A stretch of 64,000 bases of DNA, from positions 56,017 to 120,016 of the forward strand of contig JAOAAU010000040.1 in NCBI GenBank assembly GCA_026418695.1, in the 5' to 3' direction. Below are positions 23,862 to 33,897 of this stretch, piece by piece. The notes beneath the pieces are model-generated. The model ran no database searches and was not told the DNA's origin. It saw nothing but the letters and a program-made list of their open reading frames with translations. This DNA comes from Clostridia bacterium. Its GTDB lineage: Bacteria > Bacillota > Clostridia > Acetivibrionales > JAFADI01. Made by a program: the position numbers and the translations under genes. Each line of letters begins with the position of its first letter. The first letter of the stretch is position 1.

Positions 23862-26273
23862 CTACCATTCCAGCGGCAAAGTAAAATAAACCGTTGCCCC
23901 TTCGTCCACTTTCCCTTCAATCCATGTCCTGCCGCCGTGTTTCTGAATGATTTTTCTAATGGTAACCAACCCGATCCCGCTTCCCTCAAATTCATCCGCT
24001 GTATGTAAGCGCTGAAACAGTCCAAAGAGTTTTCCTGAGAACTCCATATCAAAGCCGGTTCCATTATCCTTGAAATAAAACATATACTCTTCCTCTGTAA
24101 GGGTACTTCCCACCGTGACCACCGCTTTGTCCCTGTTTTTCGTAAATTTAACGGCATTGGAAAGAATATTGTAAACCGCCTGCTTGAGTAAAACCCTGTC
24201 CGCATGGACAACCGGCAGCCCAGTCTCGATATTGAGCTGCAGATTTCGCTGGGGTTGGGAAGATTTCAGTTCTTCAAATACGGAAGAGATTAATTCTTCT
24301 GTTTGAACTTCCTCTTTGTGGACTCCGGCTCTTGAGGTTGTAGAATACTGCAGCAGCTTCTGGATCATCTCAATCATATCTTTACAGATGTTCCTGATGT
24401 TACCGATAATCTGGGCTGCCTCATCCTCGATTTTTTCTCCGTAGTCTTCCATATAAATTCTACAATAGCCATCTACAGCCCTCAATGGGGATTTCAGGTC
24501 ATGTGACACTGTATAGGTAAACGCTTCGAGCTCGCTGATTGCATGACGGAGTTCACTGGTTCTGTTTTCAACGCGCTGCTCCAACTCTTCATTCAGCTTT
24601 CGTATTTCCCTAATTGCCTTCTTATAAGCTGTAATATTATCAAAGATGACACCGATATGTCCATCGCTGATCTTAAATGCATTGACCAGATAATATTTAT
24701 CTTTATAATAGGTTTCAAATTGTTCCCCTTCACCTGTTTGTAGTATTCTATGAAGGATGCTCAATTCCCGGTTGGGGGCACGGAACGCTTCCATCCACGT
24801 TTTTCCCAGCACATCCCTGATCTTCATCCCGGACTGCTTTTCAAAGCCGGGATTCACCTTTAAAAAGCGCAAATCCTCCAGTATTCCTTCATAATTGATC
24901 ACGGGTTCAAATACAAGGAAACCGTTCAGCATCTTTTCAAACAACAGTACATATCTTGTCTCACTGGACAGCAGATTCCTTTGTGTCTCGCTAAGTTCCT
25001 CATATTGCTGCTTCAACTTGTTCTCAGAGTACTTCAGGTCTTCGTACAGCCGTGTTAACTGAACATGATTCTTTTGGAGTTCCTGCTTCATCCTGTTAAT
25101 TTTTCCAAGGTAAAGGATCAGGATGCCAATAAAGGTCACCAATAATACAAAAATTGCTCCTGCTGTGATTACGATGTTTTTATACGTCTCGTAAAAGGAA
25201 AAGGGCTTGTTGATGACCTGGCTGTCCTTTGGAATCTGATCCAAGGAAATCCCAAACCTTTGAAGCTGTATGTAATCAAACATGTAATGGATCGTACCTT
25301 GACTGCTTATTGGAATTTGCGATATATTTTCTCCCTTTAAAACCCTCACTGCAATTTTCCCGGCGTTCTCTCCCTGCAGTCGCCCGCTCAGCATACTGCC
25401 TCCTATGACTCCATACCCGATCCCGAAGTCATATAGATGGTATACCGGTACATTACTGTTTTTGCTGACCAATTCAGTCATTTTCTCAAACCCAACCACA
25501 GACCCATCAATATCCGTATAGTAAGTTGTAATCAGAATCGCTGATTTTTCTGAAGCTTGTCCTACTTCTTTTAAAATCTCTTCCAGTCTTTTTTCGTTCA
25601 GCGTTTTAACCCGTATCTCCGGATTGATCCTGTGAATTGTTTGTATTGTCAACTCCCCTGTAGATAGGCCGCTTTCCGTATTATCAAAAAGTACATGGAT
25701 TTCTTTCATGTCTGGTTGAATGTTGAGTGCTGCCCGTATCGTCTTTTCTGGATCCACTTCTTCCAATACCCCGGTGACATTCGAGTTTTGTCTGATCAGT
25801 CTCTCTGCACCCTTCCTATTTACGCCACAAAAAACAATAGGAGCATTTGAGAACAAGAACAACCTGTTGTTTAATGCAAATCCAAGTGCAGCATCATCGG
25901 TAGTAACGATCAAATCTATTTTTTTATTCGCATATTTGTATTTGTAATCGGCAACAAGCCGATCCAGATTCTCTTTCGTCGAATAGTTTTTCCAGTCCAT
26001 GTATTCCACTGCGATAGTACAATTCCGTTCAGTACTTTTAATTACCTCTGTAATTCCCTCTGTTTCTTCATCCGTCCAGGTGAGGCCTTTATGATAAGAG
26101 TTCAAGATCAAAATGTTTTTACTGCTTTCTTCTGCAAAAATATTACCTGTGCCTGCAAAAAAGCTCGCCATAAGTATAAGCATCACCAAAAACAGCCTGG
26201 CAGCTGAAATATTTAGTCCATGCACTACCCGCAACCTGTCCTTATATTTTCGCAGAATACTCTTGAACCCCAT
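23862..26273 (-). CDS. Sensor histidine kinase with ABC substrate-binding-protein-like extracellular domain
   Basis: 803 residues. Signal/TM about 22-45. An extracellular domain about 50-355 resembles ABC substrate-binding proteins of the TrpX type (NILILNSYHKGLTWTDEE, YKYANKKIDLIVTTDDAALGF, HYMFDYIQLQRFGI near its end). TM about 370-392, then PAS. The kinase core has the H-box FTYTVSHDLKSPLRAVDG, N-box NILSNAVKFTK, and DNGTGFD and GSGIGL ATP lids. It would sense a periplasmic-side small ligand and signal to the YesN-like regulator encoded just downstream. The ligand is unknown. Confidence 0.92.
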   Translation of the reverse strand: MGFKSILRKYKDRLRVVHGLNISAARLFLVMLILMASFFAGTGNIFAEESSKNILILNSYHKGLTWTDEETEGITEVIKSTERNCTIAVEYMDWKNYSTKENLDRLVADYKYKYANKKIDLIVTTDDAALGFALNNRLFLFSNAPIVFCGVNRKGAERLIRQNSNVTGVLEEVDPEKTIRAALNIQPDMKEIHVLFDNTESGLSTGELTIQTIHRINPEIRVKTLNEKRLEEILKEVGQASEKSAILITTYYTDIDGSVVGFEKMTELVSKNSNVPVYHLYDFGIGYGVIGGSMLSGRLQGENAGKIAVRVLKGENISQIPISSQGTIHYMFDYIQLQRFGISLDQIPKDSQVINKPFSFYETYKNIVITAGAIFVLLVTFIGILILYLGKINRMKQELQKNHVQLTRLYEDLKYSENKLKQQYEELSETQRNLLSSETRYVLLFEKMLNGFLVFEPVINYEGILEDLRFLKVNPGFEKQSGMKIRDVLGKTWMEAFRAPNRELSILHRILQTGEGEQFETYYKDKYYLVNAFKISDGHIGVIFDNITAYKKAIREIRKLNEELEQRVENRTSELRHAISELEAFTYTVSHDLKSPLRAVDGYCRIYMEDYGEKIEDEAAQIIGNIRNICKDMIEMIQKLLQYSTTSRAGVHKEEVQTEELISSVFEELKSSQPQRNLQLNIETGLPVVHADRVLLKQAVYNILSNAVKFTKNRDKAVVTVGSTLTEEEYMFYFKDNGTGFDMEFSGKLFGLFQRLHTADEFEGSGIGLVTIRKIIQKHGGRTWIEGKVDEGATVYFTLPLEW

Positions 26274-26553
26274 ACTTTCTCCACTAAAAACATCATTTTC
26301 TGTCTAGCCGTACCAATAAAATGAAATTCATGAAAGCTCCTTATTGAAACCTAAAATTCAAGGTTTTCAACAAGGTTAACATAAGAAGTGCCTAATTACT
26401 ATTTTAACCTCAATTTTGTCTATTGTTAATAGGAAGTACCTGTAATGCATAAATTCCCAATGTACAAAGACATAAACATTATTTTACATATTTTGACGTT
26501 TTAACTTCTATCTCTAGCCGAAATCTACAGCATTCCCTTTCTTTCAATAAACA
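26274..26553. other. Non-coding gap upstream of the sensor kinase
   Basis: No gene, tRNA or structured RNA is seen. It is AT-rich and carries the minus-strand promoter region of the kinase operon; no convincing -35/-10 pair was picked out. Confidence 0.5.
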
Positions 26554-26599
26554 AAAAGAACACTCCTGACATTGTTGGCAATCTCAGGAGTGTTCTTTT
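26554..26599 (-). terminator. Terminator of the B3/B4-domain gene
   Basis: A 16-bp perfect stem (26554-26569 against 26584-26599) with T-rich exits on the minus strand, 17 bp past the stop. Confidence 0.9.
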
Positions 26600-26615
26600 C
26601 TCTTTTAAAAGCTTA

Positions 26616-27290
26616 TCACACTTTATAGACTTGTCTTTCTTTCAGGACAGCCTCGGGTGAAGCGATTTTTATGTATGTCTCGATATCTTTCAGATGCTGA
26701 TCAATCAATTCCTCTCCAATCCCTGGCGGTGCATATACTATAAACAGCACTTGATTCGTACCCGGCCGAATACTGGTTTTCAGGTCCGGCCCCCTCAATA
26801 TACTGGACATCATATCTCCGGAGTCATTCAGCATCATATCTCCTGCGACAGTAATCAGTTCTTTTCCATTCATTCCGGTATAGCTTTCTGTTCCATCCGC
26901 AGCTTTTAGTTGGAGAGGCAATTGAATCTTACTAAAATCGCAGCCTGCAGTTAAAAGCATATTTTTCAATTCTGCCATGAACATCGACACTACCAGTGAG
27001 GATATAAAGGGAATTGTTTTTTTTCCTGAAATGATGGATTCCAGCTGAAGCTGTACATGGTAATTGTATCCGAACTTTTTGTAGTAAGACGTATAGACGT
27101 CCATGGGATGCATGGATTTCAGTTCATTACGCGGAACACCCTGGTATCTCTCCTGCAGTTCTTCTTCCAGTCTGTTTTTCATCAAATCCAGTTCTTTATG
27201 ATAAGAAGCATTCGTTACCTGCTCCATCACCATCAGCCCTATAGATGCACCTTCATATATTTCCGATATTTCTTTTGTTATTTCAAGCAT
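26616..27290 (-). CDS. B3/B4 tRNA-binding domain protein (PheT B3/B4-like)
   Basis: 224 residues. The central IPFISSLVVSMFMAELKNML and ESYTGMNGKELITVAGDMML segments match standalone proteins of the B3/B4 domain found in phenylalanyl-tRNA synthetase beta chain. Such freestanding proteins are thought to help quality control of charged tRNA or bind amino-acid-like ligands; direct function is unproven. Ribosome site GGAGGG precedes ATG 27290. It is a single-gene unit. Confidence 0.72.
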   Translation of the reverse strand: MLEITKEISEIYEGASIGLMVMEQVTNASYHKELDLMKNRLEEELQERYQGVPRNELKSMHPMDVYTSYYKKFGYNYHVQLQLESIISGKKTIPFISSLVVSMFMAELKNMLLTAGCDFSKIQLPLQLKAADGTESYTGMNGKELITVAGDMMLNDSGDMMSSILRGPDLKTSIRPGTNQVLFIVYAPPGIGEELIDQHLKDIETYIKIASPEAVLKERQVYKV

Positions 27291-27441
27291 TCTTTTCCCT
27301 CCGTACGCAGCTGTTCATTGATCGCCAACAATCGTTGTTTATGGTAAAATCGTACAATACATCGGGATGTCGTTGTAGTACCAGTTTTGCAAAAAAATGA
27401 TAGGACCACTTTATATTTTCAGAAAGTATTCTTTATACAGG

Positions 27442-28431
27442 CTATCGGTCAATAAATACATCCACATTCATCCCGGGCAACAGGAACTGATCCTTGTTAT
27501 CAATGGAGATTTCAACAACAATATCGGTTTCTCCATTCTTTTGGATGGTCTTATTAGAGATGCGGATTACTTTTCCCTTGTATGATTTTGATTTGTCCGC
27601 GACCGGTATGATTTCTACTTCCTTGTCGTGCTTTACATCCTTGATGAATTCTTCCGCTATGCTGGCTTCCACCGTTATGCTGTCCAGATCCAGCATACTC
27701 AGGGCTTTACGCTTTTGGTCAACCACTTCGCCGTGGTCGTAAGCAAGATCATAAACAACTCCTTTTTTAACATTGGCAACAATGGTATTCCCCTGGATGT
27801 AGCTTTTATTCAGCTTATCCTTCATTACGGCCAGATCGTTTCCCATGGTATCCGCATTGGAAGCCTTGCTGTCGATGGAGGTATCCTTTGTATATCCTAA
27901 AATGTTGATTGCATATTTTGCATCATCCACTGCCTTTTTCTTGGCATCCACAAATTTATCAAATTCATCGAATTCGCTCTGTGAAATTGCCCCCTGATCC
28001 AGCAGCTGCTTCTTTTTGTCAAAGTCCTCCAATGCTTTTTTGTATAAATCTTCTGCATTCGCCAGATCATTATATAGTTTACTGATATTGGGGTCATTGT
28101 TTTTTTGCCGGTGAATGTCCTTACGTTCCGTGGCAAGACCGATTTCCTGATTCTTAATCTTTGCCAGGTATTCCGAAATGTTTAAGGTATAGATGACATC
28201 CCCTTGTTTTACCTTCTGTCCATCCTTCACATGGACCTTTTCTATTATCGCCGGAAAATCAATATTGATATTCTCAATGTATTGCGGTTTCACTGTGCCA
28301 TAAGCACTTATTTTCGATTTTTCTTCCGTTACTGCTGCACTCGCCGCTTTCGGGCTCTCTTTTTTGCTGCCGCAGGCAGTCATTGAAAAAAGTACAGCCA
28401 ATAAAGTCATTATGGATACCATTCTTCTCAT
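27442..28431 (-). CDS. Lipoprotein periplasmic-adaptor-like (HlyD/MacA family) subunit of efflux ABC system A
   Basis: 329 residues. A lipoprotein signal is present (LLAVLFSMTACGSKKE). A split biotinyl-lipoyl-like domain and a long coiled coil follow (VKDGQKVKQGDVIYTLNISE, then NDLANAEDLYKKALEDFDKK), with a beta-barrel (VEVKHDKEVEIIPVADKSKS). This is the MacA/HlyD adaptor pattern; in Gram-positives it works outside the membrane with a FtsX-type permease. It is the last gene of the operon permease-ATPase-adaptor, 2 bp after the ATPase. A close paralogue lies at 49392-50408. Confidence 0.9.
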   Translation of the reverse strand: MRRMVSIMTLLAVLFSMTACGSKKESPKAASAAVTEEKSKISAYGTVKPQYIENINIDFPAIIEKVHVKDGQKVKQGDVIYTLNISEYLAKIKNQEIGLATERKDIHRQKNNDPNISKLYNDLANAEDLYKKALEDFDKKKQLLDQGAISQSEFDEFDKFVDAKKKAVDDAKYAINILGYTKDTSIDSKASNADTMGNDLAVMKDKLNKSYIQGNTIVANVKKGVVYDLAYDHGEVVDQKRKALSMLDLDSITVEASIAEEFIKDVKHDKEVEIIPVADKSKSYKGKVIRISNKTIQKNGETDIVVEISIDNKDQFLLPGMNVDVFIDR

Positions 28432-28432
28432 A

Positions 28433-29104
28433 TCAGTTCACCATCCCATCTTTCACATGAATAATTCTGTGTCCGTATTCTGCCGACTCACTTGAGTGGG
28501 TAACCTGAATAATGGTCTTCCCCCTCTGCCGATTGATTTTTTGAAAAAGCTGCATGATCTCTATTCCTGTTTTTGAATCCAGGTTCCCAATAGGTTCATC
28601 CGCTAGAATAATATCGGGCTCATTAATCAAGGCCCTGGCAATCGCAACTCTTTGCTGCTGTCCTCCCGATAGTTCTCTCGGCGTATGATGCCTTCTCTCA
28701 TTCAGCCCGACAATTTCAAGGATATCGTCCAATTTACTTTTATAGTCTTTCATCTTCTTCCCGTCTAATAGGACGGGGAGACAGATGTTCTCCTCTACGT
28801 TGAGATTGGGAATCAGGTTGTAGAACTGGAAAACAAAGCCGATATCCCGTCTGCGCATTTTGCTTTCTTCCCTATCCCCCATCACCGCCAGCTCTTTTCC
28901 GTTAATTTTTATACTTCCGGAGGTTGGCTTATCCAGTCCCCCCATCAGATAAAGCAGCGTACTCTTTCCGGAACCCGAGGGTCCCATGATGGAAACGAAT
29001 TCCCCTTTCTCAATGGAAACATTGATGTTTTTCAGGACTTCTACATCCCAAGCCCCTAGTTTATAGGTTTTATTCAGATTTTCAGTGACGATTGCTTCCG
29101 CCAT
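28433..29104 (-). CDS. ABC transporter ATP-binding protein (LolD/MacB type), system A
   Basis: 223 residues. Walker [11 protein letters not shown]-loop [17 protein letters not shown], signature [18 protein letters not shown], Walker [19 protein letters not shown] and switch His in VTHSSESA. These are hallmarks of the MacB/LolD/FtsE family that powers extrusion or lipoprotein export. ATG 29104 is preferred (AAGGAG 9 nt upstream; the frame also has a TTG at 29113). It lies between permease and adaptor. Nearly the whole protein matches the second copy at 50411-51082. Confidence 0.95.
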   Translation of the reverse strand: MAEAIVTENLNKTYKLGAWDVEVLKNINVSIEKGEFVSIMGPSGSGKSTLLYLMGGLDKPTSGSIKINGKELAVMGDREESKMRRRDIGFVFQFYNLIPNLNVEENICLPVLLDGKKMKDYKSKLDDILEIVGLNERRHHTPRELSGGQQQRVAIARALINEPDIILADEPIGNLDSKTGIEIMQLFQKINRQRGKTIIQVTHSSESAEYGHRIIHVKDGMVN

Positions 29105-29121
29105 ACTTCGCAACTCCTTTG

Positions 29122-31623
29122 TTACTCGAATTTGATAGACTCAATAATATTTAGTTTCGAGGACTTCATGGCCGGACTGATGGAAGCTGCTATGGTGATG
29201 GCAGCACCCGCAATGATTGCCAGGATCAGGGTTGACTGCTGATACCGGATGGATATGGACAATCCTCCCACAGCCTTCATCATATAAGGAATTACGGAAG
29301 CAGATATGACTCCACATGCAACTCCAATAAAGCCGCCTATGAAGCCGCCGGTTATTGCCTCAATAAAAATCATTTTGATGACCTGTTGCCTGCCCATTCC
29401 TACAGAGCGGTAAATGGCAATGGATCTTTTCCTCTCAATGAAGCTGATAATCAGGTTGTTTGCGATGCCGAAGATTCCTATGATCATGGTCATAATGGAG
29501 AGCCCCTTTTGTATCTTGAACAATCCATCGTTATTTTTCATGATGTCCTTGGATACCTCATTCAAGACCGTCACACTGGGAGCATTGCGGGAAAACCTGT
29601 CTTTTAATTCATCGGCTGCCAACCCGGGATCTCCGGAACTTCGGATACAGATGGTTGAATAATCCAAATCTCCAATATCTACCTTGAAATACTTTTCTGA
29701 AATAATGGCATAATCTCCGCGAAACACTAACGTATTCATAAATCCAATGACCTGATAGGTTCTCTTTTTATCATTGACTTTTATGGTAATGCTGTCCCCG
29801 ACCTCCAGCTTGAACCGGGTTTTCAGTACATTCCCGACAACGATAAATCTTCCTGTCTCCAGCTTATTGATCAGGGCTTCTGCATCTTCGGAATAATCAA
29901 CATTGTAATAGTCACGATGTTTTTTAATGTCAATTCCCTGCAGTACCATAATTTTTGCATTGGTTCCATCGACTTCAACATTTTCTGCCTGATGAAGCAT
30001 ATAGGTGTCATCTACTACATCCACCGATTTAACCCGGCTCTCAAAGTTTTTTTCCATCCCCTTGTAGGAGATGGAACTTTGATACAGCATGCTCTTCGCA
30101 AATGCGTCCACAATCTCCTGCATAACACTGCCTGTTGCGATATTGATCACCAGAATGGTCGAAATGCCTATCCCCAAAAGGGTAATATTGTTGATGATGG
30201 CCTTGTTATCTCTTAGATTCCGGGCAGCGATCACTCCAATGTTTCCAAAAACTACCGCATAGAGCTTTTCGACGAGTTTCACGACCAGATTTGTAATGTA
30301 AGGGGCTAGTTCTGCTGCAGCGAGCAGGCAGAGTACCACACTGGAGATATCGATCAATGCTGCGATTGTTGTCTCTCCAGCAATTCTTGGCCCAATAGTG
30401 GCTATAGCTAATGCCCCGAGCCCTATAAGCAGGTGAACTCTTTTCTTGGATCCCCCTTTGCTCTCAACCTTGTTTAAAACAACTTCCTTAATGGGAATTC
30501 TGGATATTTTGATAATCGGAAGCAAAGAACTCCCAATGGCAAGAAGCAACGCCATAAAGAATGCCTTCAACAGTTCCAGTGATGAGAATTCCACCGAGAT
30601 AACAGCCCCTGAACCGGAAGTCATAATGTAGACCATCCCGTATAGTACGCCAACCCCCAGGACACTCCCAACGCTCCCTCCTACAACTCCATAGAAAAGA
30701 CTTTCCAAAAGCATGACCGTACTTGTTACCATCTTTTCTGCCCCAATACTTCTAAAAGTCCCAATGATAGGAAGCCTTTCCGTCGTGATTACTTTGAAGC
30801 AGGTATATATAATGAAGGCGCTGATAAACAATACAATCAAAGAAGTATTGGTAAGGGCCGTCCGCATTGTTTTGAGTTGTTCTTCCATATCACTTTTTGT
30901 CAGGGTCTCTTCAACGGTATAATACTTGTATGCACCCGTTAAATCCTGGAGCATCCGCTCCGCGCTTTCACCTTCCTTTAGTTTGATATAAAGATCGGTG
31001 TTCTGATCCCTTTGCCCGCTGAAAGTAAAACTCGCAAGGCTTTTCGGTATGATGACGGTAAGGGTTTGCCCGTCATTGGAAAAAGGTCCTACGGGTTTGG
31101 CTATGGCGCAAACATCCAAACGCAGGCTTTCGTTCTTCACAATGAATTCAATGCGGTCTCCCACCTTGATCCCATACTTATCCGCTGCTGTTTTTCCAAT
31201 AATGACTTTCCTGCCGTTAAAAGGCTGTAAATCCTTTTGTGCTGCCATTGTGACAGGGTTCATCTTTTGTAGGTCTTCATAGTGGATTCCTATCAATTCA
31301 ACCCCGGCAAAATGATCCTTCTTATATTCATACTTCCCCTGCCCGATCACAGTACCGATGAGGTACTCCATCCGGTTTTGGTAAGTCAATGCACTATCCT
31401 TACCAAAATAAGGAGATGGAGAGGTAGTGTTTTTATGAATGGTAATATCGGAAGAGCCGCTGATACGTTTGATCTGGCTCAGATACATCTTTTCAACGGA
31501 CTTGGTGACAGCGCCCGCTGCAAAGTAGAGTGCTGAAGATATGATCAGTGCGAAAATAATGAGAAAGGTTCTAAACTTTTTTTCCTTCATGTTCCTGAGA
31601 ATAAATTTTATAATGACCTGCAT
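29122..31623 (-). CDS. FtsX-like ABC transporter permease, system A
   Basis: 833 residues. TM1 at the start (FRTFLIIFALIISSALYFA), a large extracellular domain, a cluster of TMs about 255-380 (RLPIIGTFRSIGAEK) and 400-515, another extracellular domain, and the C-terminal FtsX block about 710-830 (ERKRSIAIYRSVGMGRQQV). It carries two FtsX repeats as in Gram-positive MacB/lipoprotein-type permeases. It acts with the ATPase and adaptor downstream. GAGGGGTGA precedes ATG 31623. Paralogue at 46896-49385. Confidence 0.93.
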   Translation of the reverse strand: MQVIIKFILRNMKEKKFRTFLIIFALIISSALYFAAGAVTKSVEKMYLSQIKRISGSSDITIHKNTTSPSPYFGKDSALTYQNRMEYLIGTVIGQGKYEYKKDHFAGVELIGIHYEDLQKMNPVTMAAQKDLQPFNGRKVIIGKTAADKYGIKVGDRIEFIVKNESLRLDVCAIAKPVGPFSNDGQTLTVIIPKSLASFTFSGQRDQNTDLYIKLKEGESAERMLQDLTGAYKYYTVEETLTKSDMEEQLKTMRTALTNTSLIVLFISAFIIYTCFKVITTERLPIIGTFRSIGAEKMVTSTVMLLESLFYGVVGGSVGSVLGVGVLYGMVYIMTSGSGAVISVEFSSLELLKAFFMALLLAIGSSLLPIIKISRIPIKEVVLNKVESKGGSKKRVHLLIGLGALAIATIGPRIAGETTIAALIDISSVVLCLLAAAELAPYITNLVVKLVEKLYAVVFGNIGVIAARNLRDNKAIINNITLLGIGISTILVINIATGSVMQEIVDAFAKSMLYQSSISYKGMEKNFESRVKSVDVVDDTYMLHQAENVEVDGTNAKIMVLQGIDIKKHRDYYNVDYSEDAEALINKLETGRFIVVGNVLKTRFKLEVGDSITIKVNDKKRTYQVIGFMNTLVFRGDYAIISEKYFKVDIGDLDYSTICIRSSGDPGLAADELKDRFSRNAPSVTVLNEVSKDIMKNNDGLFKIQKGLSIMTMIIGIFGIANNLIISFIERKRSIAIYRSVGMGRQQVIKMIFIEAITGGFIGGFIGVACGVISASVIPYMMKAVGGLSISIRYQQSTLILAIIAGAAITIAASISPAMKSSKLNIIESIKFE

Positions 31624-31652
31624 GGTTTCACCCCTCTCTTGGCAGGTTCCAG

Positions 31653-32765
31653 TTATTCTTTGAGCAGCAACCTCGTGGTCTTTTCAAAGAATTCCTTCAT
31701 TTTTCCCTTGTCCAGAGAATAATACAGTCTGTGTTCCTCCCTGTTGGGTGTCACGAGTCCCAGCCCGATAAAGAAACTCAAATGATGTGATACTGTCGGG
31801 GCCGAGATTCCCAGCCTTTCCGCCAGTTCATTCACATACCAGGGTCTTTCTGAAAGAAGCTCCAGCAGTTCAAATCTTTTGTCATCAGACAGCAGCTTAT
31901 AAAACTTCTTTAGCTGCTCCTTCACAGCGATACTTCCAAATCGTTTATCCGAATAGATGCCGAGGACGATTGAATCCGGAGTAAGTTCTCCTTCTTCCAG
32001 GAAAACCAGTAATCCCATCTGCATGAACATACTCAAGTGGATCATCAGCTTCTTTTGACTTTTGGCCATATCTATCCGGAAAAATTCCCGGACAAACTCT
32101 TGCGGATCTCGCCGATAAAGGTTTTCATACTTTGTTTTATAAGGCTTGATGCTGGAAAGAACTTTATTTTCAACCGGCTTGAAAACCTGTTCATAAAACT
32201 GCTTCAAAAGAAGGCAAAAACGTGTTTTGGTTTCAATAGGATTTTGGATGCATTCAATCAATTTCTCTTTAAGCTCAGCATCATCAATTTTTATTTGGGT
32301 CCTTACAGCCTCAATTAATTCCCTGCCAGCAGGAATTTGATGCTCCTGTTCAAAATCAACGGGTTTGACTCCTCCGTTTTCTCTTCCCGCGTCCCTCAGC
32401 ATTTGAAAAATCAGTTTGTTTTCATCCATTTTTTCAATGATCTTGATCAGTTCCTCAACTGAAGCGACGGACGAGTTCTCGATGGCCAGCTTAAAAATCA
32501 GGCCATTCAGTGGACCCGTTATTGGGAGCCCTTTTACATCCTGATGCTTCATGAAAAATGTCAGCTCGCTTTTGATATATTTTGAAAGCTTCCTCTGACT
32601 TTCTTCTACGATATCAATCAAAAGCGAGTCGATGCTGAGATTCATTTCCTTCGCGAACTCATCGTACTGTTCTGCATTGGCGGTTATAAACATGCAGGTG
32701 GCAAATTCCAAGACAGGGCTGATGGCAAACTCTACTTTATTCATTTGATCCTTATCAAATTTCAT
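31653..32765 (-). CDS. ArsR-type transcriptional regulator with large N-terminal domain
   Basis: 370 residues. The last roughly 85 residues form an ArsR winged helix (FYKLLSDDKRFELLELLSER, then VNELAERLGISAPTVSHHLS and LGLVTPNREEHRLYYSLDKG). No ArsR metal-binding Cys motif is seen. The first roughly 280 residues are helical with no assigned family and probably sense the effector. It lies 29 bp ahead of the system A permease, in the same direction, so it is likely its regulator. Confidence 0.8.
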   Translation of the reverse strand: MKFDKDQMNKVEFAISPVLEFATCMFITANAEQYDEFAKEMNLSIDSLLIDIVEESQRKLSKYIKSELTFFMKHQDVKGLPITGPLNGLIFKLAIENSSVASVEELIKIIEKMDENKLIFQMLRDAGRENGGVKPVDFEQEHQIPAGRELIEAVRTQIKIDDAELKEKLIECIQNPIETKTRFCLLLKQFYEQVFKPVENKVLSSIKPYKTKYENLYRRDPQEFVREFFRIDMAKSQKKLMIHLSMFMQMGLLVFLEEGELTPDSIVLGIYSDKRFGSIAVKEQLKKFYKLLSDDKRFELLELLSERPWYVNELAERLGISAPTVSHHLSFFIGLGLVTPNREEHRLYYSLDKGKMKEFFEKTTRLLLKE

Positions 32766-32904
32766 TGACCCTCACAACCTTTCATTATCATTAAAACACT
32801 TATAAATTTTCTCAACATTTCATGTTTATCTAACATTAGAATAATACTCCTCCTTTCAATTGTCAATACTTTCTATTGTAAAATTTCCAATTAAACCTCT
32901 TTTC

Positions 32905-33450
32905 TTATAATTCACCGGACACGCTCTTTCTTAGCATCAGTCTTGCCCTGAACATCCTGTTCTTTACGATGGACATGGGGCTTCCGAGGAGATTGGCCAT
33001 GTCTATATAAGATAGTCCTCTTTCATGGTAGAGTTTGATCACCCGCCGATACATTTCGGGAAGCCTCTCAACCGCCTCCAGGAGTTCAAAACGACATTCC
33101 TTGTCTATGTATCTCGCCTCCGGTGTATAGCTTTCCATCGAAACCTTTTCTATTTCTTCAAAGGGTACGGTACTGACCCTTTTCTTCTTCAGTAAACTGA
33201 TACAGAGATTTGAAGTGATTCTTACAGTCCACGTGGAAAATTTGAATTGCGGATTGTACCGGTCCAGGGACCGGTATATTCTGATAAACACTTCCTGCAG
33301 AATATCCTCCGACTCACTGGTCTCTTTAAAATAATGGCGGATTACGCCGGCTGCCAGCCTTTTATATCTTTGGATCAGCTCAGCAAACAAGTCCTGCTCT
33401 CCATCTAGAATTTGCCGTATCAGTTCAATATCAGAAGTATTTGATTCCAT
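32905..33450 (-). CDS. ECF-type RNA polymerase sigma factor
   Basis: 181 residues from ATG 33450 (AGAGGTGA 8 nt upstream; a longer frame to 33510 is unlikely). Region 2 reads ESEDILQEVFIRIYRSLDRY then FSTWTVRITSNLCISLLKKK; region 4 reads LPEMYRRVIKLYHERGLSYIDMANLLGSPMSIVKNRMFRARL. No anti-sigma gene is seen next to it. It heads the run sigma, ArsR, permease, ATPase, adaptor on the minus strand (139 bp to the ArsR gene), so it may control the transporter in response to envelope stress or antimicrobials. That is inferred. Confidence 0.92.
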   Translation of the reverse strand: MESNTSDIELIRQILDGEQDLFAELIQRYKRLAAGVIRHYFKETSESEDILQEVFIRIYRSLDRYNPQFKFSTWTVRITSNLCISLLKKKRVSTVPFEEIEKVSMESYTPEARYIDKECRFELLEAVERLPEMYRRVIKLYHERGLSYIDMANLLGSPMSIVKNRMFRARLMLRKSVSGEL

Positions 33451-33739
33451 CGATGTTTTCACCTCTTGCAGTAAAAATGTTAAGTATTTTGATCCTGACG
33501 AAATCGCCATATATTTCGAAATTTATAAAATCATTCTAGGTTTAAATTTACATTAGACTTATATCTAATATTAAATTAATACTTATTTTCCCTATTGTCA
33601 ATACATTTTTTAACAAAATGAGAAGAAGTGCACCTTATCATAAAGGTAATGCCTAAGATCTTTATCTATCGAAGATATTCTTGACATCATGCATTGTTGT
33701 TACCATAAAAATCAACATCCTTTGAAGTAACCTTTACAA
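33451..33739. other. Non-coding gap upstream of the sigma gene
   Basis: AT-rich, no gene seen. It should contain the minus-strand promoter of the sigma gene; no clear ECF-type motif was identified. The gap from here to 33897 also holds the terminator at 33740-33774. Confidence 0.5.
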
Positions 33740-33774
33740 AAAACAAAGCATACAAAGGGGGACTTGTATGCTTT
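33740..33774 (-). terminator. Terminator of the 178-residue hypothetical gene
   Basis: An 11-bp perfect stem (33745-33755 against 33764-33774) with a G-rich 8-nt loop, followed on the minus strand by a run of T. It lies 124 bp past the stop at 33898. Confidence 0.75.
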
Positions 33775-33897
33775 ACGAGTATTCTTTTAGAAGCTATATT
33801 GAAAGCGAATCAATATTGATATTCTCTATTTTTCTTACTTCATTCACTTCAACTTTCATAACAACTCATTTTTCTTTCACAAATTACATAAGACGAC

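Noticed and set aside
23840..24211. Minus-strand frame within the sensor kinase 3' end
   Set aside because: It lies in another frame inside the kinase ATP-binding domain and has no own ribosome site.
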